Part shown: in pieces, positions 34,786 through 45,116 of the stretch
How the letters are laid out: every line of letters starts with the position of its first letter
Position numbering within the stretch: position 1 is the stretch's first letter
Assembly: GCA_030295235.1 (NCBI GenBank)
Contig: AP026138.1
Location: 496,001 to 560,000 of the forward strand
Length of the DNA stretch: 64,000 nt
Source: Fistulifera solaris
Taxonomy: Eukaryota; Bacillariophyta; Bacillariophyceae; Naviculales; Stauroneidaceae
Direction of reading: 5' to 3'
The notes under the pieces: generated by a model
What the model was told of the DNA's origin: nothing
The model's input: only the letters and a program-made list of their open reading frames with translations
Database searches by the model: none
Made by a program: the position numbers and the translations under genes

Positions 34786-35384
34786 GGTACTGCTCTGTTT
34801 ACTTCGGTGATGAAAAGATTGAATGAATGAAAGGAAATGAAGCTGGGGCATTTCATTTTGGAAAAAAGAAAAGAAAGAGGCGGCGGAGAAAATAACGGAG
34901 GAATGGTTTACGAGAAGTGACGGGCAAAGGACAAACGTCGCAGTTTCGTGACTCATCCTACATAAATCAGTTATATTCCTGGGTTACTATCGCTAGTAGT
35001 GTATAGCAACTTTACCACGACTGCTTTTCAGTCATGAATCAAAATTCTTTCGAGACAAACTGGTTTCATTTTTGGAGTTTCAGTTGCGCTTCAGCTAAAT
35101 TACGTTCATATATTGAACCCTTGCTATCTACGTCGATAAACACTCATGCCGTCTAAGATTAAGAACACTTTTAGTTAAAAAGAGCGACTAATATCCATAT
35201 CTGTTATCCCTAACCCTTGGCGACATCACCTTCGCCGTCTGGCAGGCGTCCGCTACAACAAAAATAACGACCAACGAAAAGATAGAAACAACAAAACCAT
35301 TTCGCTCGATATTTCTTCGTAGTCTAGTGTCTCTAGACTCTTGCTGCTTTCTCGCCTGCAAATACAAATTGTAGAATACCAGCA
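34786..35384. other. Divergent promoter region of Ipi1 and DDX49 genes
   Basis: A 599-bp spacer between two ribosome-biogenesis genes pointing away from each other, so it may co-regulate them. It contains one copy of the dispersed dyad repeat at 35015-35056. Confidence 0.45.
35015..35056. repeat. Dispersed ~40-bp repeat, copy 2
   Basis: CCACGACTGCTTTTCAGTC followed by ATGAATCAAAATTCTTTCGAG; similar to 7281-7320. It contains a five-base inverted repeat GACTG/CAGTC. Confidence 0.5.
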
Positions 35385-37154
35385 ATGGCGACGTTGTTTG
35401 GAAAATCGACACGAAAGCGCGTGCGAACGGATGATGCGCTTCCTTCCGAGTCGGAAAACCCCCCCACGAGTAGCGCGGAAGACTCGTCTACAACACATGC
35501 TGTCGAAACGAAAAAGCCCCTTTCAACGTACGCCACATTCGAGGATTTAGGCCTCGCCGATCCATTGATCAAAACGTGTCGAGAATTAGGCTTTCGTAAA
35601 CCCACGCCAGTACAGCGCGTCGTCATCCCCTTCTTGTTGCAGCAACGACATTCCCATCTCATGGCGTTGGCGAGTACTGGCTCCGGAAAAACGGCAGCCT
35701 TCTGTCTACCCATTTTACAACATTTATCCGAAGATCCTTACGGAATATACACTGTCGTACTAACACCGACGCGTGAACTCGCCAAGCAGATTCATCAGCA
35801 AGTGGTCGCTCTCGGTAGTTCGTACCGCGTCCAATCCGCTTTGGTCGTCGGTGGATTGGATAGTGTACGACAGTCTTGCGAATTGGATCAGCGGCCGCAT
35901 TTCTGTGTCGCTACGCCGGGACGATTGGCGACCTTGTTGCGGGGTCCGCAGCCGCCCAAATTGGGACAAGTGCAATATCTGGTGTTGGATGAAGCCGATC
36001 GTTTGTTGACGCCCCACAGTGGCTTTGAGCGGGATGTCGCCGAGTTGTTACTCCATTGTACCTCCAACAAAACACGAAGGATGCCGTGTCAAACGCTTCT
36101 TTTTAGTGCCACCATGACGAAGAGTTTGGAGAGTTTACAGGACATTGCGGGGTCAGGATTGGGTCGGCTGCCTCTGGAAAAGTTTATGATTCAGGATCAC
36201 GCGGTAGAGAATGCCGATAGCGCGAAACTCAACCAGACGAACAAAAGTAGCAGCGAGGAAGATATCAACGACGAAAGCGGTGGAGAGTCATCTGGAAAGC
36301 AAATGAAGCACGAGTCAAACAGTGGCGAAGGCGACGACGAACCTGATGAAGGAGGAAAGACTATTCCAAAGATTCCTGAAGGATTGAGTCAGCAATATAT
36401 CTTCATGCCCTCCAGGGTGCGCGATGCTTACTTACTTGCCGCTGTACGCACGCTTATGGCGTACGGCGGAAGATCCCCCGATCAAGTAGTCGCTGAAGCA
36501 AAGAAACTCAAACGCGACAAACACAACAAATTCTCCAAACAAAGCAAGGACGAATATGATCACGAAAAGGAAGCAACGAAGGCACGATCTGCTATTATAT
36601 TTGTCTCAACTTGTGAGAGAGCCGCGCTTGTCTCCGGAATTCTTTCTCATGTCGGTGTTGAGAATGTTGCCTTGCATTCTCTTTTGTCTCAAAATCGTCG
36701 CCTTGCCTCACTGGGAAAGTTCAAGTCGCAGCAAGTTCGAGTGTTAGTGGCAACGGATGTTGCGTCACGGGGACTGGACATTCCGACTGTTGACTTGGTC
36801 ATCAACTCGGAACTTCCACGCAGTGCCTTTTGTTATGTGCACCGGGTGGGCCGCACCGCCCGAGCGGGTCGACGAGGAAAAGCCATTTCCCTGGTGGCCG
36901 AGTCCGAAGTAGCCCTCGTGCATGCCGCCGAACGCGTTTCGGGTCGAGCACTCGAAAAGTGTACCGACGTGACCGATGATATTGCGATTCAACTGCTGGG
37001 ATCTGTGACCAAAGCGGCGCGTTTGACGAAAATGAAACTCATGGAAATTGGCTTTGACGAGTTGGTGGAGAAATTCAAGGAGCGTAAAGCACGTGACGCG
37101 AAGGAGCGCGAGCGAATCGAGAAGGCACTGAAGAAAATGGGAAATAGAGGGTGA
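35385..37154 (+). CDS. DBP8: DEAD-box RNA helicase DDX49/Dbp8
   Basis: 589 residues, intact. A nucleolar RNA helicase of 40S subunit assembly. Motifs in order: Q motif GFRKPTPVQ (70-77), motif I ASTGSGKT (96-103), PTRELA (128-133), TPGR (177-180), DEAD (202-205), SAT (241-243), RGLDIPTVDLVI and HRVGRTARAGR (about 485). The stretch HLSEDPYGIYTVVLTPTREL is typical of DDX49 rather than of other DEAD proteins. Two additions: a 45-residue disordered N-terminus with a basic patch, and an acidic insert of about 60 residues (roughly 275-335) plus a Lys-rich insert between the two RecA lobes, absent from the human protein. The start at 35385 is the first Met of the frame. Confidence 0.95.
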   Translation: MATLFGKSTRKRVRTDDALPSESENPPTSSAEDSSTTHAVETKKPLSTYATFEDLGLADPLIKTCRELGFRKPTPVQRVVIPFLLQQRHSHLMALASTGSGKTAAFCLPILQHLSEDPYGIYTVVLTPTRELAKQIHQQVVALGSSYRVQSALVVGGLDSVRQSCELDQRPHFCVATPGRLATLLRGPQPPKLGQVQYLVLDEADRLLTPHSGFERDVAELLLHCTSNKTRRMPCQTLLFSATMTKSLESLQDIAGSGLGRLPLEKFMIQDHAVENADSAKLNQTNKSSSEEDINDESGGESSGKQMKHESNSGEGDDEPDEGGKTIPKIPEGLSQQYIFMPSRVRDAYLLAAVRTLMAYGGRSPDQVVAEAKKLKRDKHNKFSKQSKDEYDHEKEATKARSAIIFVSTCERAALVSGILSHVGVENVALHSLLSQNRRLASLGKFKSQQVRVLVATDVASRGLDIPTVDLVINSELPRSAFCYVHRVGRTARAGRRGKAISLVAESEVALVHAAERVSGRALEKCTDVTDDIAIQLLGSVTKAARLTKMKLMEIGFDELVEKFKERKARDAKERERIEKALKKMGNRG

Positions 37155-37200
37155 TAGTTAGCTAAATAAAAATTAGGTCGATTTAGTCTATAGAGATAGT

Positions 37201-39113
37201 CTACGGTGTCCACAATTTCTGGAACGTGCAAAGCATTTTGGTAGGCTCGAAAAACTGGTCCAGAATTTCTGAATTTCTGTATGATCAGAAATAACGTATT
37301 CAGAATATCTGGAACATGCCCCTTCTTTCGTTATGATCAAAACCTGGTTTCCAAAATTTCTGGTAAGCGCACATTCTTTCGTCATGATCCAAAACACCCT
37401 GTCCACAATTTTTGGGACGTGCACAGCATTTTGGTAGGATCGAAAAATTGGTCCAGAATTTCTGGACCACCATAGAATTTCTGTATGAGCAGCAATAACT
37501 TGTCCAGAATATCTGGAACATGCCCCTTCTTTCGTTATGATCAAAACCTGGTTTCCAGAATTTCTGGTAAGCGCACATTCTTTCGTCATGATCCAAAACA
37601 CCCTGTCCATTAATTTTTGGGACGTGCACAGCACTTTGGTAGGATCGAAAAACTGGTCCAGAATTTCTGGACCACCACAGAATTTCTGTATGAGCAGCAA
37701 TAACTTATCCAGAATATCTGGAACATGCCCTTTCTTTCGTTATGATCAAAACCAGGTTTCCAAAATTTCTGGAACGCGCACATTCTTTCGTCATGATCCA
37801 AATCACCGTGTCCACAATTTTTGGGACGTGCACAGCACTTTGGTAGGATCGAAAAATTGGTCCAGAATTTCTGGACCACCACAGAATTTCTGTATGAGCA
37901 GCAATAACTTATCCAGAATCTCTGGAACATGCCCTTTCTTTCGTTATGATCAAAACCTGGTTTCCAGAATTTCTGGTAAGCGCACATTCTTTCGTCATGA
38001 TCCAAAACACCCTGTCCACAATTTTTGGGACGTGCACAGCACTTTGGTAGGATCGAAAAAACTGGTCCAGAATTTCTGGACCACCACAGAATTTCTGTAT
38101 GAGCAGCAATAACTTATCCAGAATCTCTGGAACATGCCCCTTCTTTCGTTATGATCAAAACCTGGTTTCCAAAATTTCTGGTAAGCGCACATTCTTTCGT
38201 CATGATCCAAAACACCCTGTCCACAATTTTTGGGACGTGCACAGCACTTTGGTAGGATCGAAAAACTGGTCCAGAATTTCTGGACCACCACAGAATTTCT
38301 GTATGAGCAGCAATAACTTGTCCAGAATATCTGGAACATGCCCCTTCTTTCGTTATGATCAAAACCTGGTTTCCAAAATTTCTGGTAAGCGCACATTCTT
38401 TCGTCATGATCCAAAACACCCTGTCCACAATTTTTGGGACGTGCACAGCACTTTGGTAGGATCGAAAAAACTGGTCCAGAATTTCTGGACCACCACAGAA
38501 TTTCTGTATGAGCAGCAATAACTTATCCAGAATCTCTGGAACATGCCCTTTCTTTCGTTATGATCAAAACCTGGTTTCCAAAATTTCTGGTAAGCGCACA
38601 TTCTTTCGTCATGATCCAAATCACCGTGTCCATTAATTTTTGGGACGTGCACAGCACTTTGGTAGGATCGAAAAACTGGTCCAGAATTTCTGGACCACCA
38701 CAGAATTTCTGTATGAGCAGCAATAACTTATCCAGAATATCTGGAACATGCCCTTTCTTTCGTTATGATCAAAACCTGGTTTCCAAAATTTCTGGAACGC
38801 GCTCTTTCTTTCGTCATGATCCAAAACACCATGTCCACAATTTTTGGGACGTGCACAGCACTTTGGTAGGATCGAAAAAACTGGTCCAGAATTTCTGGAC
38901 CACCACAGAATTTCTGTATGAGCAGCAATAACTTATCCAGAATATCTGGAACATGCCCTTTCTTTCGTTATGATCAAAACCTGGTTTCCAAAATTTCTGG
39001 AACGCGCTCTTTCTTTCGTCATGATCCAAAACACCGTGTCCATGATTTCTGGAACATTCCCAGAATTTCTGGACCACCACAGAATTTCTGTATGATCAGA
39101 ATTTCTGGAACCG
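37201..39113. repeat. Satellite array: 204-205 bp higher-order repeat built of four ~51-bp monomers
   Basis: Marker GTCC(A) of the same phase occurs at 37208, 37401, 37605, 37810, 38014, 38219, 38423, 38628, 38833 and 39038, so about nine units of 204-205 bp, the first shorter and the last truncated. Neighbouring units are nearly identical. Each unit splits into four diverged ~51-bp monomers with the shared pattern TTTCTTTCGT-ATGATC-AAAA ... TCCAGAATTTCTGGA. Each monomer ends in a dyad centred on CCAGAA-T-TTCTGG; the best, GGTCCAGAATTTCTGGACC, has 9-base perfect arms. Length differences are mainly A5 versus A6 and CACAA versus CATTAA. Frames are open on both strands over several units, a consequence of the dyads and of a length divisible by three. 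The array starts about 50 bp after the DDX49 stop. Confidence 0.95.
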
Positions 39114-39300
39114 GTAGACCTATTATACTGTAGGTTCAAGGTTTTTGTCAAAATCCGGACAGATTTTTCTCATGAGTCACGAATGACTATCTTTTTGAAT
39201 CAATTTTGGCTCATTATGTTGTTGGCCATCAGCCATCAGTTTGCTCACTTTGAGGGTAATAGAACACACGCTTCTCTCTACGCTACGTTTTATTTTCGTC

Positions 39301-40011
39301 ATGCATCGTACCCGGCACCTCATCCCCTTGGCACTGTACGTTTCCTATGGCTGCGCATTCCAATTCACCCAGGTCGACCGACGATGGCATGTTTGGGAAC
39401 GTCGTGCCACTTCCGACTGGATCGATATCACAGAAGATGGAGGAGTGCTACTGAAAGAAAAGAGTCATCTCGCAGATGCGAGTTTATTCCGGGACGAAGA
39501 CGAGTTTCTATCACTGCAATACACTGGTACCATCGCTCCCTCGACTTGGACCGTCGATGAGACCATTCACTGTTGGCTGAACGAGCAACAAGGACTTTCT
39601 GACCTAGCCGATGCATTCCGAGAACACCAGATTGATGAGGAAAAGCTTCTCAGCGAAAATGTGTTCAATGAAGCGTTTGTGACCAACGAGTTGGGCGTGT
39701 CTGCCAAGATTAAGGCCAAGAAGTTGGTGATGGCGGCGAAACGATTAAGTACGGTCCGCCAAGAATTTGCCCCTGGGCTGGAATTTGATTCCAAACATTC
39801 ATTTGAAGTGCCCATTCGCGGCGCAAAACTGATTCAGGGAATGACCCGAGGACTAACTTATATGGTACAAGCCAAGGTAGCTCATGCTGAAATTTTGTGT
39901 CGTTCGGATTATGCCTACGGAGCCGAAGGTTACCGCAAAGCAAGCGGAGATGTATTGGTTCCGCCCTTTGCTTCTCTTTGCTTTGATGTCAAAATTGTGA
40001 GCTCCCATTAA
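39301..40011 (+). CDS. FKBP-type peptidyl-prolyl isomerase interrupted by a SAM domain, plastid-targeted
   Basis: 236 residues, intact. The start at 39301 gives MHRTRHLIPLALYVSYGCAF: a signal peptide ending Cys-Ala-Phe, the diatom plastid signature. Residues 45-80 are the first FKBP strands (DGGVLLK ... LSLQYTGTI) and 158-234 the rest (GLEFDSKHSFEV, GAKLIQGMTRGL, SDYAYGAEG, VPPFASLCFDVKI). Between them, at about 83-150, sits a sequence with the pattern of a SAM domain: W-T-V-D-E-x-x-x-WL, LADAFREHQIDEEKLL, LGVSAKIKAKKLVMAAKRL. By alignment with FKBP12 the pocket residues Tyr26, Phe36, Asp37, Tyr82 and Phe99 are kept (Tyr74, Phe162, Asp163, Tyr206, Phe228), but Trp59 is Met181. It is likely a foldase or scaffold in the plastid; the SAM domain may bind a partner. 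Confidence 0.8.
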   Translation: MHRTRHLIPLALYVSYGCAFQFTQVDRRWHVWERRATSDWIDITEDGGVLLKEKSHLADASLFRDEDEFLSLQYTGTIAPSTWTVDETIHCWLNEQQGLSDLADAFREHQIDEEKLLSENVFNEAFVTNELGVSAKIKAKKLVMAAKRLSTVRQEFAPGLEFDSKHSFEVPIRGAKLIQGMTRGLTYMVQAKVAHAEILCRSDYAYGAEGYRKASGDVLVPPFASLCFDVKIVSSH

Positions 40012-40484
40012 CATACATGAAGCCATCTCAAATTTCATCCGTACGACAGTGGCGATGATACTTCGAGGCTATGCTATTGTAGCTGATGCAGTCAATCATA
40101 AACAGGTTGCAATATGTAAATATTCATAGAATCTTTTTCAAGGCGGTGATAGGAGTTTTTGTACTATGAAAACGCAAGGTTAAGCGTCCTTGCTTTACAA
40201 TCCAAGACACCATAAACCTTAGTTCTTCCAAAAACTAGTATGGAGTCAGTCGTACCGTGACTAATTCCTCGTCCTTCCTAACCTTACTTCCAGGTGGAAC
40301 AAGTCGTGCGAATTGATGACTGAAAGCGCTCTTCAAAACTTCAACTTGCGGTGGATGATCTCATATCTCATCGCATCGCAGCAAAAACATCGGTTGTCGC
40401 GAAAGAGAAAAGGACACATTTGCGACCCAAAAATTGCCAAGAGCAGCGTCTTTTTAGACAGTATTACTACTTTAATCTCTTAAA
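40012..40484. other. Spacer upstream of the uroporphyrinogen decarboxylase gene
   Basis: 3' UTR of the FKBP gene and promoter of the UROD gene. Nothing else is recognisable. Confidence 0.4.
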
Positions 40485-41775
40485 ATGAAACTCTATACCG
40501 CCGCCACCATCCTTTCGCTGACTTTGGCCAGTTCTTCGGCCTTTACCGCCGCTCCTCCAGCACGCCCAGCGACGCGTTTGGCTTCGTCGGCACCGGCCAC
40601 CGCCACAGCGGCTGCAGCGGATGGGAAGAAAACGCAGGATCCGCTGTTGATTCGTGCGGCTCGCGGTGAAAAGGTGGAACGCACGCCCGTATGGATGATG
40701 CGACAAGCGGGACGCCACATTAAAGAGTATCGCGATCTCTGCAAAAAGTACCCGACATTCCGAGAACGATCGGAGATCCCCGAAGTTGCCGTGGAAGTGT
40801 CGCTGCAGCCCTGGAGAAACTATCAAACGGATGGTTGCATTCTATTTTCGGATATTTTGACTCCACTTCCGGGTATTGGATGCGAGTTCGTGATTGACGA
40901 GAAAGTCGGACCGATCATGACGCCCATTCGAAGTTACGACGAGGCCAAGAAGGTTCGTACAAAGTCTCTAAAGAGAAGCATAGTTACTGCAAACAACTCT
41001 CATACTTTTTACTTTCTTGACTTTCGCACAGATGCACAAGCTAGACCCCACCGTGTCGACACCATTTGTCGCCGAAGCGCTCCAAGCACTGCGCGAGGCC
41101 GTCGGACCCGAGACGGCCGTTTTGGGCTTTGTGGGTTGCCCGTACACTCTCGCGACGTATATTGTGGAAGGAAAGACTTCCAAGGAGTACTTGGAAATCA
41201 AGAAGATGGCCATGACCGAGCCCAAGCTCTTGCACACCATCTTGCAGACTTTGGCGGATAACATTGGTGATTATGCGTTATATCAAATTGAAAGCGGTGC
41301 TCAACTCATTCAAATCTTTGATTCGTGGGCGGGTCATTTGTCTCCTCGGGATTATGATGAGTTTGCGGCTCCGTATCAGAAGCAGATCTTGGATAAGATC
41401 AAGGCGAACTATCCTGACATTCCGACGGTTACTTATATCAAGCATTCGGGGGCTCTTGTAGAACGCATTGCTGGAACTGGCGTGGATGTGGTGTCTTTGG
41501 ATTGGACGGTTGATATGGCGGAAGGTCGGGATCGCGTGGCGGCTGGAAGAAAGGCGGCCGGTTTATCGGGTCGGGGTGGTGTGCAGGGCAACTTGGACCC
41601 CGCCGTTTTGTTGTGCGACAACCACGATGTCATCAAGGAGCGTACCCACGAAATTTTGAAGAAAGCCGGTCCCACCGGACATGTTATGAATCTTGGACAC
41701 GGAATTGAAGCCATTACACCGGAAGAGAACGCCCATTTCTTCATTGAAACCGTAAGAAACTACCGTCACGAGTAA
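40485..41775 (+). CDS. hemE: Uroporphyrinogen decarboxylase, plastid
   Basis: Decarboxylates uroporphyrinogen III to coproporphyrinogen III in haem and chlorophyll synthesis. Exon 1 is 40485-40952 (156 codons), the intron 40953-41031 (79 bp; unusual donor AAG|GTTCGT, acceptor TTTCGCACAG), and exon 2 41032-41775; 403 residues. The N-terminus [20 protein letters not shown] is a signal peptide ending Ser-Ala-Phe, then an Ala/Pro-rich transit peptide: stromal import. Family blocks: [17 protein letters not shown], the catalytic Asp in [40 protein letters not shown] and NLGHGI. The enzyme core is complete. Confidence 0.96.
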
Positions 41776-41891
41776 GTGCATTGCGGGATTGAGTAAAATA
41801 AAAATTTACATACAAGACCATGACATCTCTGCATGAAACCGTGAAATATGAAATATATGAAACGTCAAGAAAGAGCCCCAAGGAAAGCGGT

Positions 41892-43471
41892 CTACGTCAG
41901 TAACCGCTTTTCATTGTCCTCTCCCTTCACACCTTCCCCTGCGTCCTCGGCATGGTAATCCTCAGGCCACTTCTTCGTATTCTCCAGCGCATCTACGTAC
42001 TCTTCAGCCGTAGAATGTTTATGAAATCGTAATGTACGGAACCCAGGTGACACCGTTTCTGATGCAAATTGAAAAGCGTTGGCATTCCACTCCTTATCAG
42101 CGCCCTGCCGCAGTCGAATGCAGTGCCCCACATGACAAAATCCTTGGCTTCCCCTTTGACCTTGGTTTTCCATCCGTAATACTTGCAAATTAGGTTGCGA
42201 GTGCACCGCCATTCGAAAGTCCTGTAAACCGATCCGAGGTGCGCCGGTCAAGTACGCGCTAACGCGCTGGCTCATTCGTGTGTGCGAATACAAATACGAT
42301 ACCAGGAGAGCAAGCCCGGCGCCTGTTCCATGACCCGCAAACACAAAGTCGGAGAAAGGACTCTCCTCAGAGAGTTCATCCAATCGATGGAACAGTTTTG
42401 GTGTAAGTGGCTGTGCTAATTCAAAATACGCCTTGGCAACGGTCACTTTGTGATGGTCGTTGAGTGCGTAGGGTTGCCTTTTTAATCGAGTCGTTTCGGT
42501 CCGATGAAAAGCTACCAAAAATTGATTCTTCTGGCGTTCAATAATCAGAGCTTCCCCACCTTCCAATCCAAAGTATCCTTTTACCTCAATTAGATCCGGA
42601 CAAGCGTAGAGCAGCATTTCCACAACTGCTCTATGACAGTTGAGCAAAGACTTGCAGCTTTCCCGATCTCCCATGGCAAACGATTGCAGTTCCCTTCTCG
42701 GATAGCCTTGTAACGTCGAAAGGTCCATGGCGAGTTGTTGCGACCGATATGTTGCTAAGAAAGAAACGGTACGCGCTGCAACAAGGACGTCTTCTTGAGG
42801 CGGCAAAGTGAGTTGGAAAGAAGACGGATCCACCTCGCTCGTCCGAACGTCATCGTCCTCTGTTTTCAGCAATGACGTAGGACGTGGTTTTGTCAAGCTT
42901 GGAAGGAATAATGAATTGACGCTGTCAGCCTTTTTCGAATTCTTCTCTAACAATGAAGATTGCTTACTTGGCTCATTGTTGATTCCCAAATCCGTGGGAG
43001 AGTTTGTGATTGTGGATGCATCAACAGGGATCGCTTCTTTCACTTCTTTCCAGAGACGCTTGTTCTCGATCAATGAGCGACTCTTTCTGTGCTGAAGAAA
43101 CTTGACAATGTCCATCGATCCCCTTTCCATCTACCGATTTGGGAGAAACAGTATCGACCATAGGATGCTTCGTATCCTTTGTCTTCTTCCACGATGCCAG
43201 ATTTGTAGGCGATGTTTGTTTCGCTTCATTGTTGCTATTTGAAAATGAAAAAGGAGGATATCTATCGAGATCGCTTCCTGAAGGGGGAATCCGGCTCGCG
43301 CTCACGTGTTGCGTCCATGCGATCATCGTTCGGCGAATTCGGAACACGGTGATTCGTTGTTTGAGGGATGACACTGGGCTTCGAATCCGGCAATATGGGA
43401 GAAAAAGGATCAAAGTTTATCAGCGACTGGTTCCTATTGTGCTGAGTGGACCCTGCATTCGAATTCACCAT
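41892..43471 (-). CDS. Lipase class 3-like protein lacking the catalytic serine
   Basis: The main frame, from 43130, gives 412 residues with a lipase-3 fold pattern: FLVAFHRTETT (usual FRGT strand), SDFVFAGHGTGAGLALLVSY (nucleophile elbow), YLTGAPRIGL, and Cys/His-rich loops. In active lipases the elbow is GHSxG; here it is GHGTG, with Gly268 (codon 42329-42327, GGA) in place of the nucleophile, so it is probably catalytically dead or uses another chemistry. An earlier start at 43471 (MVNSNAGSTQHNRNQ) continues into this protein if the frame changes at G5 43283-43287 and again near 43125; the extension is disordered and Ser/Pro/Asn-rich. Alternatively an intron ends at TCGGTAG just before the Met at 43130. 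No signal peptide is seen. Confidence 0.65.
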
Positions 43472-43893
43472 TTTATTCGAAAAAGGAATGATACGGAAGC
43501 AAGCTTATGTTTAGGAAGTGATGATTGATTCACAGATTTTGAAATGAAAAAAGATGAGAAAAAATTGGAAACGTGCACATCTTTTTCAAACCCGTCGTTC
43601 AATCGTACACATTGCTTGTTCTTTTCCGGCTATTGTCGACGTTTTCGATAACGCTAAGTAGTGATAGCACATAAATTATTATAGTAACTCTTATCCGGTA
43701 TTAATGATATGGGGTAGAATGTTGTCTTAGCCTGATGACAAGATCGTACCGGGTTTCACAATGCCGTGACCGTTGCAAAAAAGGTGGAGCGGCAAAGGGC
43801 CAAGGCGACAAAAGACTGTCGTGTGCTTGGTCAACAACAGACTGAGAGTGCAAGCTAACAAGGCTTCGTTTTTTTATTTAATAAAAAGCAACA
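43472..43893. other. Divergent promoter region
   Basis: A 422-bp spacer between the lipase-like gene and the small membrane protein gene, which point away from each other. Nothing else seen. Confidence 0.4.
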
Positions 43894-44457
43894 ATGGATT
43901 CCCCAAGTTGGTTAGCAGAAGATACACAGGCCCCCTCAGCTTCCACGACAGGTGCGCCGGCACCTGCTGTCGCCGCTAGAGCCACGGCAACGACACTCGC
44001 AGCCACAGATGCATCGTCTACCGAAGACAAGAACGCAGCACTTCGTGCGAAAGTGATGAAGCGATTTGTCAACATGCTGGTTGCTTCCGTGTGCGCTGCC
44101 CGGTCGATTTTGCTGATCCTCACCATTCCGGATGGAATTTCTGAGTTCGTCATTGCTGTATATTCGGCCGTCCTTTGCGCATTCGTCTTTTTGTCGGAAA
44201 TGACAGAGCTAGCGTTCATGAAATGGATTTTGATGAATCATGGTTACCTTTACAGTCCCACTTGGCGCTTTATGTTTTACCTTTTACTGGCATCGATGCA
44301 GTGGTCGTTGGGTGGAATTTGGAGTTACGCGAACGGGGGTGCTCTCGTGTTTGTCGCATTCTGCAACGCTTATTGGCTGCTTAAGTATCCCAGTCTTCGA
44401 TCGAACAAAGGTTCGGCACGTCCCAAGCCGGCTGCCGCTGCCGATCCGGCTCTATAA
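43894..44457 (+). CDS. Four-helix membrane protein, possibly COPI-associated family
   Basis: 187 residues. The first ~55 are disordered and Ala/Thr-rich, so there is no signal peptide. Four hydrophobic segments follow: about 58-80 (FVNMLVASVCAARSILLILT), 84-106 (EFVIAVYSAVLCAFVFLSEM), 122-142 (TWRFMFYLLLASMQWSLGG) and 147-168 (GALVFVAFCNAYWLL). The tail is cytosolic and Ala/Pro/Lys-rich. Size, helix spacing and the R-G-...-F-Y-L-L-L-A-S-x-x-W pattern before the third helix recall COPI-associated and Tvp18-like Golgi proteins, but the match is by impression only. Intact, single exon. Confidence 0.6.
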   Translation: MDSPSWLAEDTQAPSASTTGAPAPAVAARATATTLAATDASSTEDKNAALRAKVMKRFVNMLVASVCAARSILLILTIPDGISEFVIAVYSAVLCAFVFLSEMTELAFMKWILMNHGYLYSPTWRFMFYLLLASMQWSLGGIWSYANGGALVFVAFCNAYWLLKYPSLRSNKGSARPKPAAAADPAL

Positions 44458-45116
44458 CCTCTCGCGTTGCTTGATTTCTTGGAGTCCTATAAAATCAAAT
44501 TAGGAATCGAATTACAAAAGTTGTTAGTTGTTTGAGTAAAGTCATCTTACTTTAGAATGGTCTGTTCATACGCCTATGTAATCAGTTACTGGAGGAGACA
44601 ACGAGTACTGGAAATAATCTTGTTCATTGCGCATACCGTATACGCGATCACGATGACGTGTTAATTTTACTAAAAATAAAAACAATCTAATTAACATATC
44701 ATCTACGCCAACAATAGAGGATCACATCAACGAAGCCTACAGACTGCTCGAGTTATTAATTGGTGGATGTATTCCTGATCCTTCTGGCAACCCTTTTTCT
44801 CTTGGTCAAATAAGAGAAAAACGGAGGAATAATGGTTACGGGACTGAAATCCGGTTAAGTCGTTGAGTATGTCGCCTACATATTATTGTATAGTAAAAGT
44901 AGTCATGAATGACGAATGACCTTACCGCGGTCTGTCATCCAACGGACGAGCGTCACTGGGCGAAAAAAGTCGCGCGTGGTAAAAAAGCAGACCGTTGACA
45001 AAAAGCAACAAGCCGCAAAAAAGGAGGTGCTTCGGTTGTATCATTGACGATAGATCCCTACTACGTACAACAGCGATCAATTATTTCAATAGTAGCCTTC
45101 ACATTATCGTCTCATT
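44458..45116. other. Spacer upstream of the Sec16 gene
   Basis: AT-rich; promoter of the Sec16 homologue. It contains a GTCATGAATGACGAATGACC stretch at 44902-44921, reminiscent of the dyad repeat but too short to assign. Confidence 0.4.

Noticed and set aside
37201-39113. CRISPR array
   Set aside because: Units are 204-205 bp with no unique spacers, and the genome is eukaryotic.
37201-39113. Canonical heat-shock elements
   Set aside because: The dyad GAA-n-TTC has one central base; the heat-shock element needs two. Kept only as a possible binding-site array.
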